Of a stretch of 64,000 nt of DNA, positions 54,218 through 63,455 are shown one piece after another (within the stretch, counting starts at the first letter, position 1; each line of letters opens with the position of its first letter). Origin of the DNA: Sphingomonas sp. PR090111-T3T-6A (GTDB lineage: Bacteria > Pseudomonadota > Alphaproteobacteria > Sphingomonadales > Sphingomonadaceae). Location of the stretch: contig NZ_AORL01000023.1 of assembly GCF_000383095.1 (NCBI RefSeq), positions 24,297 to 88,296 on the forward strand. Reading direction: 5' to 3'. The position numbers were made by a program, and so were the translations under genes. Under the pieces are notes generated by a model. The model saw nothing but the letters and a program-made list of their open reading frames with translations, ran no database searches and was not told the DNA's origin.

Positions 54218-54272
54218 TTGGTATGGGTGCTCGGGCACAGGGTATAGCGGGTCTAGACTTTAGTATGGGTGC
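54218..54272. promoter_or_regulatory. Paired direct repeats upstream of the AraC gene
   Basis: TTGGTATGGGTGC (54218-54230) and TTAGTATGGGTGC (54260-54272) match at 12 of 13 bases. Their starts are 42 bases apart, four helical turns, a typical AraC-type arrangement. Confidence 0.6.
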
Positions 54273-54308
54273 CGCCCCCGTAACGTCGGGCAAGCGGCGG
54301 CCGGGCGC

Positions 54309-55904
54309 TCAGCCCAGCGCGCGATAGCGGAAATCGCGGAAGCGGGCCTCGCCCCGGCCGGCGCTGTAGAGGCCGGGGCGCAGCATCAGGAAGCCGCCGC
54401 GCACATTGTGATGATAGCCCGACACCTCCATGCCACGATCGAAGCGCCGCCATGTCCGGCCGCCGTCGCCGCTGGTGTCGAAAGTGACGATGTGGCGATC
54501 GTTGGTGACGCGCATCCGCATCCGCCGCCCGTGCGGGTTGGCGGGGCGGCCGCGCTCCTGCCCATACTGGTGAGTGACGAAGCGCTCGCCGTCGAAGCCG
54601 AGCCCGCAATAGAGCCGGTCGTCGTAGAACAGCAGCAGGCCGGCGGTCGTGCCCGGATCGATCTCGATATCGCATTCGAAGCGATAGGCAGTGTCGCCCG
54701 CGATCTGGAGCAAGGGCGAGGAATCCACCGGCGCGGTGCCGCTCGCGGCGAGGTGGAGCGTTCCGCCTGCTACCCGAGCGCGCGCGGCCTCGTCGGGGCG
54801 GGGGCGGAAGAAGCTCCAGCGTGTGCCGAGGTCTAGGCCGTCGAACGGATCGGAGAGCGCCATGCCGTGCGGCACCGCCTGCCCGCCGCGCGGCTTGGGG
54901 AGCGGGCGGGAGAGATCGCCGCCGGTCATGCGGAACCAGCCGTCCGGCGTCCACTCGACCCGATCGAGCAGCGTTTGCCGCCCGAGCGTCCAGTAGCCTG
55001 CCTCATAGCCGTGATAGAGCGCCCACCAGTCCCCCGCCGGCCCCTCGACCAGCGAGGCATGGCCGCGCGACCACCAGCGCTCGGCGCTGCTCGTGGTGCG
55101 GACGAGCGGGTTGGCGGGGCAATTCTCCCACGGGCCATGGATCGAGCGGGAGCGCGCCGCGATCACCATATGGCCGGTCGGCGGCCCGGCGGTGCCGCCC
55201 ACGGCGGTGATGAGATAGAACCAGCCATCGTGACGGACCAGCTTCGGCCCCTCCGGCGAGAAGCCCTCGACCACCCAGTCCGCCGGATAATGCCACGGAT
55301 CATAGACATGCTCGATCGGCCCCACGGTCGAGAGCCCGTCGTCGGCCAGCCGCACCCGATCCCCGCCCGAGAGGAACAGCCAGCGGCTCCCGTCCTCGCC
55401 GACGACGTGGCAGGGATCGATATGGTGATGGAGGCCGAGGTCGACCGGCTCGCTCCACGGGCCTTCGATGCGGTCGGCGTGGATGACGAAGATCGAATTG
55501 GGCTCGGCCTTCACCGGGATATAGAGGAAGTAGCGGCCGTCATGCTTCGCCAGCGAGACGGCCCACACCGCGCCGATATTGCGGTGGAGCGCCGGGCCGA
55601 TCGGCCGCCAGCTCACCAGATCGCGCGAGTGCCAGATCACCAGCCCCGGATAGGAATCGAAGCTGGAGAAGGTCATGTAATAATCCGCGCCGTCCTTCAG
55701 GATGGCGGGATCGGGGCGATCGCCCGCCATGACGGGGTTGAGGAAGCGCCCGTCGCCGAGATCGGCGATGCGCTGCCCATCCAGGCCGCGGCGCCACGGG
55801 AAGGCTTCCGGCTGTGGCGTCGGGGCGGCAGAGGCCGCGCCCGGCACGAGCAGGGCGGCTCCGGCTCCGGTGGCGGCGAAGGCCTCGCGGCGGGTCATCG
55901 TCAT
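54309..55904 (-). CDS. Glycoside hydrolase family 43 protein, Tat-exported
   Basis: This is a 531-residue GH43-type enzyme. A twin-arginine signal (TRREAFAATGAGAALLVPGA) implies folded export. The five-bladed propeller begins DRPDPAILKDGADYYMTFSS, carrying the catalytic-base Asp; HHHIDPCHVVGEDGSRW and WVVEGFSPEGPKLV (probable acid Glu) follow. The C-terminal 190 residues form a jelly-roll domain like those of GH43 xylosidases. GH43 enzymes remove arabinofuranosyl or xylosyl units. It is the last gene of the operon, its start overlapping the DUF885 stop (ATGA), so it probably trims side chains of the same polysaccharide. Confidence 0.9.
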   Translation of the reverse strand: MTMTRREAFAATGAGAALLVPGAASAAPTPQPEAFPWRRGLDGQRIADLGDGRFLNPVMAGDRPDPAILKDGADYYMTFSSFDSYPGLVIWHSRDLVSWRPIGPALHRNIGAVWAVSLAKHDGRYFLYIPVKAEPNSIFVIHADRIEGPWSEPVDLGLHHHIDPCHVVGEDGSRWLFLSGGDRVRLADDGLSTVGPIEHVYDPWHYPADWVVEGFSPEGPKLVRHDGWFYLITAVGGTAGPPTGHMVIAARSRSIHGPWENCPANPLVRTTSSAERWWSRGHASLVEGPAGDWWALYHGYEAGYWTLGRQTLLDRVEWTPDGWFRMTGGDLSRPLPKPRGGQAVPHGMALSDPFDGLDLGTRWSFFRPRPDEAARARVAGGTLHLAASGTAPVDSSPLLQIAGDTAYRFECDIEIDPGTTAGLLLFYDDRLYCGLGFDGERFVTHQYGQERGRPANPHGRRMRMRVTNDRHIVTFDTSGDGGRTWRRFDRGMEVSGYHHNVRGGFLMLRPGLYSAGRGEARFRDFRYRALG

Positions 55905-57343
55905 ATCGGCCATTGCTCCATGCGAATGCGGCCGCCGTCGAGGAGGGCGCGGTGGCGGGCGATGTCGTCGGGTCCGTGCATCCGGTCGGCGAGGGCGAGC
56001 CAGACCGTCGCCTCGGCGAGGCGGCTGGCGGGCTCGACGGCGATGCGGTCGAGTTCGGTGGCGAAGGGGGCGAAATAAGCGGGCTCGCCCTGCCATGCGA
56101 CGAGGCGCTTCAGGGTGTCGGCGCGGGTCCAGCCGTGGAGGTGGATGCCGATATCGGCGAGCGCGCGGCAGACGCGGAACAGCAGCCAGTGGATATGGCC
56201 CAGTTCGTCGCGGGGATCGGCGAAGGCGCCTTCCTCGCCCGCAAGCTGCTCGGCATGGATGCCCCAGCCTTCGACGAAGGCGGCCGCATAGGTGAGCCGC
56301 AGCGGGTGCGGCGGCGTCTCCGCCTCAAGGCCGAGCTGCACCATATGCCCCGGCAGCAGTTCGTGCGCGACCACCGAGGGCAAGGTCCAGCGCGGGCGGC
56401 GGCGGATCGCCTTGAGATCGACGATATAGGCGCCGCGCCGGGTGGGCGTGGGCACCTCGCGATAGCCGTTGCGGCCTGCTGCGATCTCCTCGGCGCTGAG
56501 CGCGCGGACATCGACATCCGCGCACCAGGGCGGCAGCGTGCCGAAGGCGGCGGGGAGGCGGGCGCGGGCCTTGGCGAGCATGTGCCGCATGTCGGTGACG
56601 GCTTGTGCGCGGCCGGTGTCGTCATCGGGATAGAGCCAGCGCGGGTCGCGCCAGAGCGTGGAATAGCGGGCGCCGATCTCGTTGTCTGCCACGCCGATGC
56701 GATCAAACAGCCGGGCGGCGCGGGCGTGGAGCGCGTCCCGTTCCTCCACGAGGCGGTGTTCGAGGACGAGCGGGTCGGCGGCGTTGCCCGATGTCCGGCG
56801 CAGCAGCAGCGTATAGGCCTCGGCGCCTCCGGGCAGGCGGCCCAGACCGGCTTCGGCGGGAGCCTTGGGGCGAAGCGCGTCGAGTAAGGCGGCCTGCCGG
56901 TCGAGCGCGGCGGCGGCGGGCGTCTCGGCGCGGGTCTTGGCGAGGCCGGCCATGGTCCGCTCGATCAGCGGGCGGGGCGGGAGGATGCCGGCGTCAGCAT
57001 CCGCGCGCAGGGCGGCGGTGTCGGCGTCGATGGCGTCGGCGTTCGGCTGGGGCGAGCGCCATGCGCCGGATCGGGGCGTGACGCGATAGGGGCGACCCGA
57101 CGGGATATGCCGGAGCAGCGCCACGTCGATCGCGAGGCCTGCGCGGGCGGCCTCCAGATCGAGACGCAGTGGCCCGGTCGGGGCCTCGAACGGCGCGAGC
57201 TTCGCGAGGGCGGCATCCGGCGGCAGATGCGCCGCCTCGTCCAGCGCCGCGCGGAGATCGGCGGGCGAGGCGGCCCGCGCGACCCCGGTGGCGAACCACG
57301 CCGCGCCGGCCCCCGCCAGCAGCTCGCGCCGGGCGATCCTCAT
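55901..57343 (-). CDS. DUF885 protein, Tat-exported, metalloprotease-like
   Basis: This is a 480-residue DUF885 family member, distantly similar to M32/M2-type metallopeptidases. The signal peptide has an Arg pair (IARRELLAGAGAAWFATGVA). The zinc-type motif is VAHELLPGHMVQLG (HExxxGH variant, about residues 330-343), followed by EGWGIHAEQLAGEEGAF with the downstream Glu and His. Its start shares ATGA with the stop of the 1254-residue gene and its stop shares ATGA with GH43, so the three are translationally coupled. Why a protease-like protein is in a sugar-acid operon is not clear. Confidence 0.88.
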   Translation of the reverse strand: MRIARRELLAGAGAAWFATGVARAASPADLRAALDEAAHLPPDAALAKLAPFEAPTGPLRLDLEAARAGLAIDVALLRHIPSGRPYRVTPRSGAWRSPQPNADAIDADTAALRADADAGILPPRPLIERTMAGLAKTRAETPAAAALDRQAALLDALRPKAPAEAGLGRLPGGAEAYTLLLRRTSGNAADPLVLEHRLVEERDALHARAARLFDRIGVADNEIGARYSTLWRDPRWLYPDDDTGRAQAVTDMRHMLAKARARLPAAFGTLPPWCADVDVRALSAEEIAAGRNGYREVPTPTRRGAYIVDLKAIRRRPRWTLPSVVAHELLPGHMVQLGLEAETPPHPLRLTYAAAFVEGWGIHAEQLAGEEGAFADPRDELGHIHWLLFRVCRALADIGIHLHGWTRADTLKRLVAWQGEPAYFAPFATELDRIAVEPASRLAEATVWLALADRMHGPDDIARHRALLDGGRIRMEQWPI

Positions 57344-60300
57344 CGGCGGGGCAGCGCCATGCGGTTGTTGAGCCGCGTCACCTCCGCCGCTCCGCCGGGG
57401 AGCGTCACCTCGGCGGACAGCGTGGCGGGATCGACACCGGCCGGGATCGCCAGCCGCACGGTCGTCGTGCGGGGCAGCAGGTCGGTCGGCGCGTCGAGTG
57501 CGGGGAGGGGCGCGGTTGCCACAGGCCGCCCGTCGGCGGCGACGAGCATCGCCTGCCCGCCCGTCGTCGGTTGCGCGCCGAGGCTGTGGACCGTCAGCGT
57601 CACCCGCCGCCCGGCGAGCGCGATATCATCCGCGCCAATGCCGAGATCGGGCCGCTGCTCGACCGGCGTCGCGGCGTTGGTCAGCGCGAAGTCGAGCGTG
57701 GTTTCGCCGGGCGGGAACGCCACCTCCGTGGAGGCGCTGCGCTCCAGCGTCAGCGTCCGGGGCGCGGCGCCGCCGGTCATCGCCCATTCGCCGGCGGTGA
57801 CGCTCCACCCCGTCATCGTCGCGCGCTGGACGCGGCCGGTGGTGTTGTAGGCGATCACGCGGAACCGGTCGGGCGTCGCGCCCGGCATCAGGATCGCGAC
57901 CGCCTCGGCGGCGTCGGGCTCCTCGAAGCGCCAGCTCACCGTGTTGCCGGGCCAGCTCTGGCCGCGGCTGTTGGCGATGCCGCCGAGACGCTCGCGCTGG
58001 AGGATCTCGTTGGGCTGCTCCACCCGGTCGGACCACCAATGGCCCTCAGTCATCATCCCCATGCGCTGCGATTTCTCGGCGATGGCGTCGGCGTGGAGTT
58101 CCTCCAGCCAGTGCCTGTCGCCGCTACCGTCCCACGCGGCATAGCGGGTGAAGGCATTGCCCGGCCGGCCGATCTTCGCACGCCATGCAGCGCCGTCGGG
58201 CAGCGCCGCGAAGCCATTCTCGTTGAACTCGGAGAGCGCCGCCGGCCCCGCCTTGTCGAGCCGCGCCTCGATCGGGCGGAGATAGCGCGCGTCGCCGGTG
58301 AAGCGCCACGCCGCCCATGCCGTCTGGAGCGGCAGCGTGGCCCCGCCGCCGTCGCCCTGACGTTCGGCATCGGTGCGCCAGTTGATCTCGTTGGGGAAGC
58401 TCCAGCGGCCGTCCGCGCCTTGCTTGCCGTGGGCGAGCCAGCCGTCCATCAGCCCTGTGACCAGCCCGCGCGCCGCCGGATTGCCGTTGTAGAGGCCGAT
58501 CAGGATCGGGACGTGCATCACGGAATAGCCATAGGGCTTCTGCCACTCCCACGGCCCCTCGCGGTAGATCTTGCGGCCGCCGTACCAGTTGCTGGCGAAA
58601 TGCACATGGCCGGCGGGATTGCGCAGGATCACCCGTTGCAGCCCGCGCACATTGTCCATCAGGCGCTCGACCGTCTTGGGCTCGCCCCAGTTCAGATAGA
58701 GCCGCTCGGCGTTGGAATTGAGCCCCTCCTCATAGGCGTGCAGCTCGTCGGTGGTGATGTATCCGAGGCCGTTCACGATCATGTCGTTCTTGTAGACCGC
58801 ATCCGACAGCGCGCGCAGCGAGGCGTTGATGCGATCGGGCTCGACCCCCATCAGCGCGAGGCCGGGCCATTGCTGGGTGAGATCGGTGTCGTCGGAGATG
58901 CCGCCGCCGAAATCGCCATAGGGCACCTGCCTCTTGTCGATCCACCAGTCGACGAACCGGCGGACGAGCTTCAGGTCTTCGAGCTGGCGGAAGGCCCAGA
59001 GCGGCACGCCGGCGGGCGGCTTGGGCTGGGTGAAGGGCGGCAGGTTCTCGGGGCGGTAATCGATATCCGCCCAATAGGTGCGCGCCTCCGCATTGTAGGG
59101 ATCGACGCGCAGCAGATCGGTGATGTCGCCATAGAGCCGCTGGTAGAGCGCGGCCCGGCGCGAGGCGGTATGCTCCTCGACGAGGAAGGCCCAATTGTCC
59201 TTCACCTGGTTGAGCCGGTCGGCGACATGTTCCTTCAGCGCCTCGGCGCGCGGCTTGAAGACGAGGCGGATGCGCGCGCCGTCGAGCGATGCGGCGTCGA
59301 AGTCCGGCGCGGCCGACGCAATGCTGAGATAGAGGCTGTCGTTGGGCAGGATGCGGTCGCGCAGGTCCAGCCACAAGGTCCGCGCCTCGCCGGGGCGGAC
59401 CGAGACCGAGAGGTCGATCATGTCGCGCGCGGGCCAGATCGGGTCTTTGACGCGGATGTCGAGCGGGATCAGCCCCGCCGCATTGGGCTTCGCATGGAGC
59501 GCGGGGATATCGAGCGCGATGCCGTCGAGACCGTCATGCACATTCTCCCAGCCATAATCCCACGCCCGCGCGATGGGCTGGTCCGCATGGGCGGGGCCGA
59601 AGCTCGACGGGATGAGGATATGGACGATCGGCGCGCCGCCCTGAGCACGCTGCACCTTCACGCCTACGCCCGCGCTTCCGGCACCGATGGCGGCCTTCAC
59701 GCCGGAGGAGGGCATGGCGATCACCGTGCTGCGCTCGTCGGGCGGGTAGCGGCCGGCGATGAAGCCGTTCAGCGTATCCAGCGCCGCAATGTTGGGCGAG
59801 GCGCTCGTATCGACCGTGTAGGAGAGCTTGAAGCTGCCTGCGGGCTCGCTGCCGGGGGTGATGTCATAGGCCCAGATTTCCTGGATCGGCTGCTCCTGCA
59901 TCACATTGGTGAAGCTGAGCGTGCCGCCCTGTCGTTCGCCGACCGTGTCGAAGCTGCGCACCACGCCTTGCGGGCGGCGGGCGAGGGGGATGGGCTTGCC
60001 GTCGCCCGTCCAGTCGAGCCGGCCATAGGCCGCGCCCCGGATTTCGACGCGGTTGAAGCGCTCGCCGGGCGGGACGGTGAGGTCGTAGCGTCTGCCGCCC
60101 TCGACATAGACGTTCCAGTCCGGCAGCTCGAAATAATCGTCCCGGCCGAGCAGGCGCGAGCGGTTGTAGACGCCGGGCCATGTCGTCTCCGCGATGCCGT
60201 CGGTGCCCTTCCACATCCGCTCCTTGAGGTCGCGCGCATCGGCGAACTCGACCTTGCGCACGCGTGTCACGGCGGCGTCGAGGACGGGCGGGGAAGCGTG

Positions 60301-61104
60301 GTCCCAGCCATAGCGGTGCAGCCATGCGATACGCTCGGCGGTGGCGTCCGGGGCCGGCGCGGGGCCGGGCTCGCGCTTGTCGGCCAGCGCCGCCACGTCG
60401 CTCGCGCCCAGCATGTGATCGTAGACGCGGATCTCGTCGAGATCGCTGCCGCGCATGAAGTGATAGCGGCTCTGCACCTGATGCGGGGAGAGCACGCGCC
60501 CCGCCATGCCGAACTGGTCGAGGCCGGAGTCGAGATCGGCCTTCTGGTCCTTGCGCGCCACCTCGCGCCCATCGACGAACAGGCGGACACCCGCCGTCTC
60601 GTCCCAGCCGAAGGCGATATGGTGCCACGCATCGGGCGCGGGGAGCGCCTCCATCCGCCACGACACGCGCACCCGCGAGAGGTTGGCGTCCGTCACGAAG
60701 GCGTCGAAGCCTTGGCCGTTCCAGTCGATGCGCAGGAACGCCATGTCCCAGCTCGAATGATCGGCGAAGCCCGCGCGGAAGATCGAGAACGGCGCTTCGC
60801 CCACCGGCGTCCGGGCCCGCCAGAAGAAGGAGAGCGTGCCCCGCGCTGCCCGCATGTTGCCCGGCGCCTTCCAAGCGACATAGCCGTCGTCGGCCCAGCG
60901 CGCCGCCCCGCCCATCGCGCCGTCGGGCGTGATGGTGACGCCGCTCAGGAAGTTGGGGACGGGATCGCCCTTGGCATGATCGGCCGTGAGGTCATGGTCC
61001 GCCGAGGCGCGGAACAGCAGCCCCGTCGCGTCCGGCGCGGCCATGGCGGGCGATGTCGCGAGCGCAGCCGCCATCGCCAGCATCGAGATCGAGCTCAAAC
61101 GCAT
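57340..61104 (-). CDS. 1254-residue secreted LamG-containing protein of unknown activity
   Basis: This large protein has a signal peptide (MRLSSISMLAMAAALATSPA with cleavage near AMA). Domain reading: a LamG/jelly-roll module at about residues 85-235 (RGTLSFFWRARTPVG; AWHHIAFGWDETAGVRLFVD); further beta-rich segments to about 560; then an Arg/Trp-rich mostly helical region (about 580-1080) with DFGGGISDDTDLTQQWPGLA, GYITTDELHAYEEGLNSNAE and GHWWSDRVEQPNEILQRERL; and a C-terminal beta domain. The helical toroid-like centre with conserved Asp, Glu, His and Tyr resembles an alpha/alpha-barrel of a polysaccharide lyase or hydrolase. I cannot match it to a known family. The operon points to a uronate-containing glycan. 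Confidence 0.85.
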   Translation of the reverse strand: MRLSSISMLAMAAALATSPAMAAPDATGLLFRASADHDLTADHAKGDPVPNFLSGVTITPDGAMGGAARWADDGYVAWKAPGNMRAARGTLSFFWRARTPVGEAPFSIFRAGFADHSSWDMAFLRIDWNGQGFDAFVTDANLSRVRVSWRMEALPAPDAWHHIAFGWDETAGVRLFVDGREVARKDQKADLDSGLDQFGMAGRVLSPHQVQSRYHFMRGSDLDEIRVYDHMLGASDVAALADKREPGPAPAPDATAERIAWLHRYGWDHASPPVLDAAVTRVRKVEFADARDLKERMWKGTDGIAETTWPGVYNRSRLLGRDDYFELPDWNVYVEGGRRYDLTVPPGERFNRVEIRGAAYGRLDWTGDGKPIPLARRPQGVVRSFDTVGERQGGTLSFTNVMQEQPIQEIWAYDITPGSEPAGSFKLSYTVDTSASPNIAALDTLNGFIAGRYPPDERSTVIAMPSSGVKAAIGAGSAGVGVKVQRAQGGAPIVHILIPSSFGPAHADQPIARAWDYGWENVHDGLDGIALDIPALHAKPNAAGLIPLDIRVKDPIWPARDMIDLSVSVRPGEARTLWLDLRDRILPNDSLYLSIASAAPDFDAASLDGARIRLVFKPRAEALKEHVADRLNQVKDNWAFLVEEHTASRRAALYQRLYGDITDLLRVDPYNAEARTYWADIDYRPENLPPFTQPKPPAGVPLWAFRQLEDLKLVRRFVDWWIDKRQVPYGDFGGGISDDTDLTQQWPGLALMGVEPDRINASLRALSDAVYKNDMIVNGLGYITTDELHAYEEGLNSNAERLYLNWGEPKTVERLMDNVRGLQRVILRNPAGHVHFASNWYGGRKIYREGPWEWQKPYGYSVMHVPILIGLYNGNPAARGLVTGLMDGWLAHGKQGADGRWSFPNEINWRTDAERQGDGGGATLPLQTAWAAWRFTGDARYLRPIEARLDKAGPAALSEFNENGFAALPDGAAWRAKIGRPGNAFTRYAAWDGSGDRHWLEELHADAIAEKSQRMGMMTEGHWWSDRVEQPNEILQRERLGGIANSRGQSWPGNTVSWRFEEPDAAEAVAILMPGATPDRFRVIAYNTTGRVQRATMTGWSVTAGEWAMTGGAAPRTLTLERSASTEVAFPPGETTLDFALTNAATPVEQRPDLGIGADDIALAGRRVTLTVHSLGAQPTTGGQAMLVAADGRPVATAPLPALDAPTDLLPRTTTVRLAIPAGVDPATLSAEVTLPGGAAEVTRLNNRMALPRR

Positions 61105-61149
61105 GACATACTCTCCCTGATGGACGCGGGCTTGAGGCCCGTCTTCGGA

Positions 61150-62436
61150 TCAGCCGGCGTCGATCCGCGCGAGGCGGGGGCTGAGCAGGTGGATCACCAG
61201 CACCGCGATCAGATAGACGCTGCCCGCCACCGCGAAGATCGGCGTGTAGCTGCCCGTCGTCTGGAGGATGTAGCCGGTGAACTTGGCCATCATCATGCCC
61301 CCGATCGCGCCCACCGTGCCGCCGATGCCGACCACCGATCCCACCGCCGCGCGCGGGAACATGTCCGACGGCAGCGTGTAGAGATTGCACGAGAAGGCCT
61401 GATGCGCCGCCGTCGCCAGCCCGACGATCGCCACCGCCATCCACAGATTGCTGCAATATTGGGCGAAGAAGATCGGCGTCACGAGAAAGGCGCAGACGAG
61501 CATGGTGAGCTTGCGCGCGAGGTTCGCGCTCATCCCCCGCCGCATCAGCCGCGAGGATGCCCAGCCGCCCGCCACGCTGCCGAGATCGGAGATCAGATAG
61601 ATCGCCACCAGCGGCGGGCCGAAGCTCAGCAGATCGAGATGATAGGTCTTGGCGAGGAAATCCGGCGTCCAGAACAGGAAGAGCCACCAGATCGGATCGA
61701 TGAGGAACTTGCCGAGCGCGAACGCCCATGTCTCGCGATAGCCGAGGATGCGGCGCCAGCCGATCGGCTGCGAGGGGTCGGCCGGATCGCTCTCGATCAG
61801 CGCCAGCTCGGCCATCGAGACGCGGCGATGCTCGCGCGGGCGGCGATAGAGCGCGATCCACGCGACCAGCCATGCGAGGCTGGCGATGCCGGTGATGACG
61901 AAGGCCATCCGCCAGCCGAAGGCGACGGTCAGCGCCGGCACCACCAGCGGCGTCACGATCGCGCCGACGTTCGAGCCGGCATTGAACAGGCCGGTGGCCA
62001 GCGCGCGCTCGCGAGCCGGGAACCATTCGGTCACCGCCTTGACGCCGGAGGGGAAGTTGCCCGATTCGCCGATGCCGAGCACGGCCCGCGCCATCGAGAA
62101 TTGGGTCGCCGAATGGACGAAGCCGCAGAGCATGTGTCCCGCCGTCCAGATCAGGAAGGCGATGGCATAACCGACGCGTGCGCCCAGCCGGTCGACGATC
62201 CGCCCGAAGCCGAGATAGCCGACCGCATAGGCCGCCTGAAACCAGAAGATCACGTCGGCATAGGTCTCTTCCGACCAGCCGAGTTCGTGCGAGATGGTCG
62301 GCTTCAGCAGCCCGATCATCTGGCGGTCGACATAGTTGATCGCCGTCGCGGCGAAGAGCAGCCCGCAGATTGCCCAGCGATAGCGCCCGACCCGCTCGGC
62401 CGCCGCGATGATTTCGGGCTGCTGCATCTTCGCCAT
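61150..62436 (-). CDS. MFS transporter, hexuronate (ExuT/ACS) type
   Basis: This is a 428-residue transporter with 12 predicted helices of the anion:cation symporter branch, which includes ExuT. It has ATAINYVDRQMIGLLKPTIS in the first helix and loop, RFGRIVDRLGAR-type loop residues (FGRIVDRLGARVGYA), GIGESGNFPSGVKAVTEWFP and ERALATGLFNAGSNVGAIV. AGGAG precedes ATG 62436. In the operon with kduI across the promoter, it most likely imports an unsaturated or free hexuronate or a short oligouronide. Confidence 0.93.
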   Translation of the reverse strand: MAKMQQPEIIAAAERVGRYRWAICGLLFAATAINYVDRQMIGLLKPTISHELGWSEETYADVIFWFQAAYAVGYLGFGRIVDRLGARVGYAIAFLIWTAGHMLCGFVHSATQFSMARAVLGIGESGNFPSGVKAVTEWFPARERALATGLFNAGSNVGAIVTPLVVPALTVAFGWRMAFVITGIASLAWLVAWIALYRRPREHRRVSMAELALIESDPADPSQPIGWRRILGYRETWAFALGKFLIDPIWWLFLFWTPDFLAKTYHLDLLSFGPPLVAIYLISDLGSVAGGWASSRLMRRGMSANLARKLTMLVCAFLVTPIFFAQYCSNLWMAVAIVGLATAAHQAFSCNLYTLPSDMFPRAAVGSVVGIGGTVGAIGGMMMAKFTGYILQTTGSYTPIFAVAGSVYLIAVLVIHLLSPRLARIDAG

Positions 62437-62461
62437 GCCCCTCTCCTGTCCTGTTGGCCTC

Positions 62462-63259
62462 TCAGAGGGCCGTGATTCTGCACCGGACGGCGTAGCGTTC
62501 ATCGAAGCGGGCTTCCACCCGTTCGCCGGGCTTCACCGGATGGACGCCGGTGACGGCGCCGCTCGAAATCCACTGGCCGGGGCTAAGTGCGATGCCGCGT
62601 GCCGCCATATGCTCGAACAGGAAGCGCGCCGCGCCGAACGGGCCGTCGAGCATGGTCGCGGCGGTGGCGGCGCCCGCCCGCTTGCCCTCGATCCACAGCT
62701 CGATCGGCCAGCCCGAGATGTCCGCCTCGCGCCAGTCCGGGATCGGCGCGCCGACGACCAGCCCGTTATTGTTGCCGAAATCGGAGATGGTGACGGTCGG
62801 CCCGCCGGAATTGATGCCGGGATAAGGCGAACTCGCGATCTCGATGCCGACATGCACCGCATCGATCAGCGCGCGCGCCTCGTCGATGGTGAAGTGGCGC
62901 TGCGAGGGGTCGGGCGCGACACCGATGCGCAGCAGGAACTCCGCCTCGGCGGCCGCGAAACCGTCGACGAACACGGGCATGGCGAGGTCGCCGGTGTCGG
63001 TCGCGATGACCACCTGATCGGCGAAGATCGGGCCGGCGAGGCGGTTCATCTCCTCGACCGGAGGCTCGATCTTGCCGACCTTCCAGCCGGCCACAGGCCT
63101 TCCCGTCAGGCCGATCGCGGCATCCTGCACGGCGTAGGCCTGCCCGAGCGCGGCCGGGATGTCGCCCGGATAGTCGGGCAGGGCGATCCCCGCCTGCCGC
63201 GCGCCGACGAAAGCGCGGGCGATGCGTGCTGAATTCTCTTCCTTGTCGTCAGGCTGCAC
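62462..63259 (-). CDS. 2-keto-4-pentenoate hydratase family (FAH superfamily) enzyme
   Basis: This is a 265-residue enzyme of the MhpD/FAH superfamily. Seen are PVAGWKVGKIEPPVEEMNRL, the metal-binding EAEFLLRIGV region, VHVGIEIASSPYPG and the C-terminal SSGAVTGVHPVKPGERVEAR. In aromatic meta-cleavage such enzymes hydrate 2-keto-4-pentenoate; in sugar-acid loci related proteins act on 2-keto-3-deoxy acids. Here it opens the uronate operon, with an operator-like CACCGGT box 50 bases upstream. A sugar-acid role is therefore more likely than aromatic degradation, but not certain. Confidence 0.88.
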   Translation of the reverse strand: MQPDDKEENSARIARAFVGARQAGIALPDYPGDIPAALGQAYAVQDAAIGLTGRPVAGWKVGKIEPPVEEMNRLAGPIFADQVVIATDTGDLAMPVFVDGFAAAEAEFLLRIGVAPDPSQRHFTIDEARALIDAVHVGIEIASSPYPGINSGGPTVTISDFGNNNGLVVGAPIPDWREADISGWPIELWIEGKRAGAATAATMLDGPFGAARFLFEHMAARGIALSPGQWISSGAVTGVHPVKPGERVEARFDERYAVRCRITAL

Positions 63260-63308
63260 GCGACGCCCCTCCGGCCAATGCTTGTTCTCGCTGCTATCCA
63301 GCGCATGA

Positions 63309-63322
63309 GGAAACCGGTGTCA
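63309..63322 (-). promoter_or_regulatory. CACCGGT operator copy for the hydratase operon
   Basis: On the minus strand the sequence reads TGACACCGGTTTCC. It lies 50 bases upstream of the hydratase start and is the inverted copy of the site near kduI. Confidence 0.55.
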
Positions 63323-63455
63323 AGATCATCCCATGCGAAGGCGGAGCTGGCGGTGCGGTGGAGGCGTGGCGGAAGTCGACGTTATTCGCGGATATTCCGC
63401 CTGATCGCATAAGGTGGCATCGGAACGGCTCCACCGGCTGTCTTGCACTTCTATC

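Noticed and set aside
57169..62475. Very long open frame on the plus strand across the uronate operon
   Set aside because: It is antisense to five well-supported genes, has an Arg/Gly/His-rich composition typical of GC-rich shadow frames and shows no domain.
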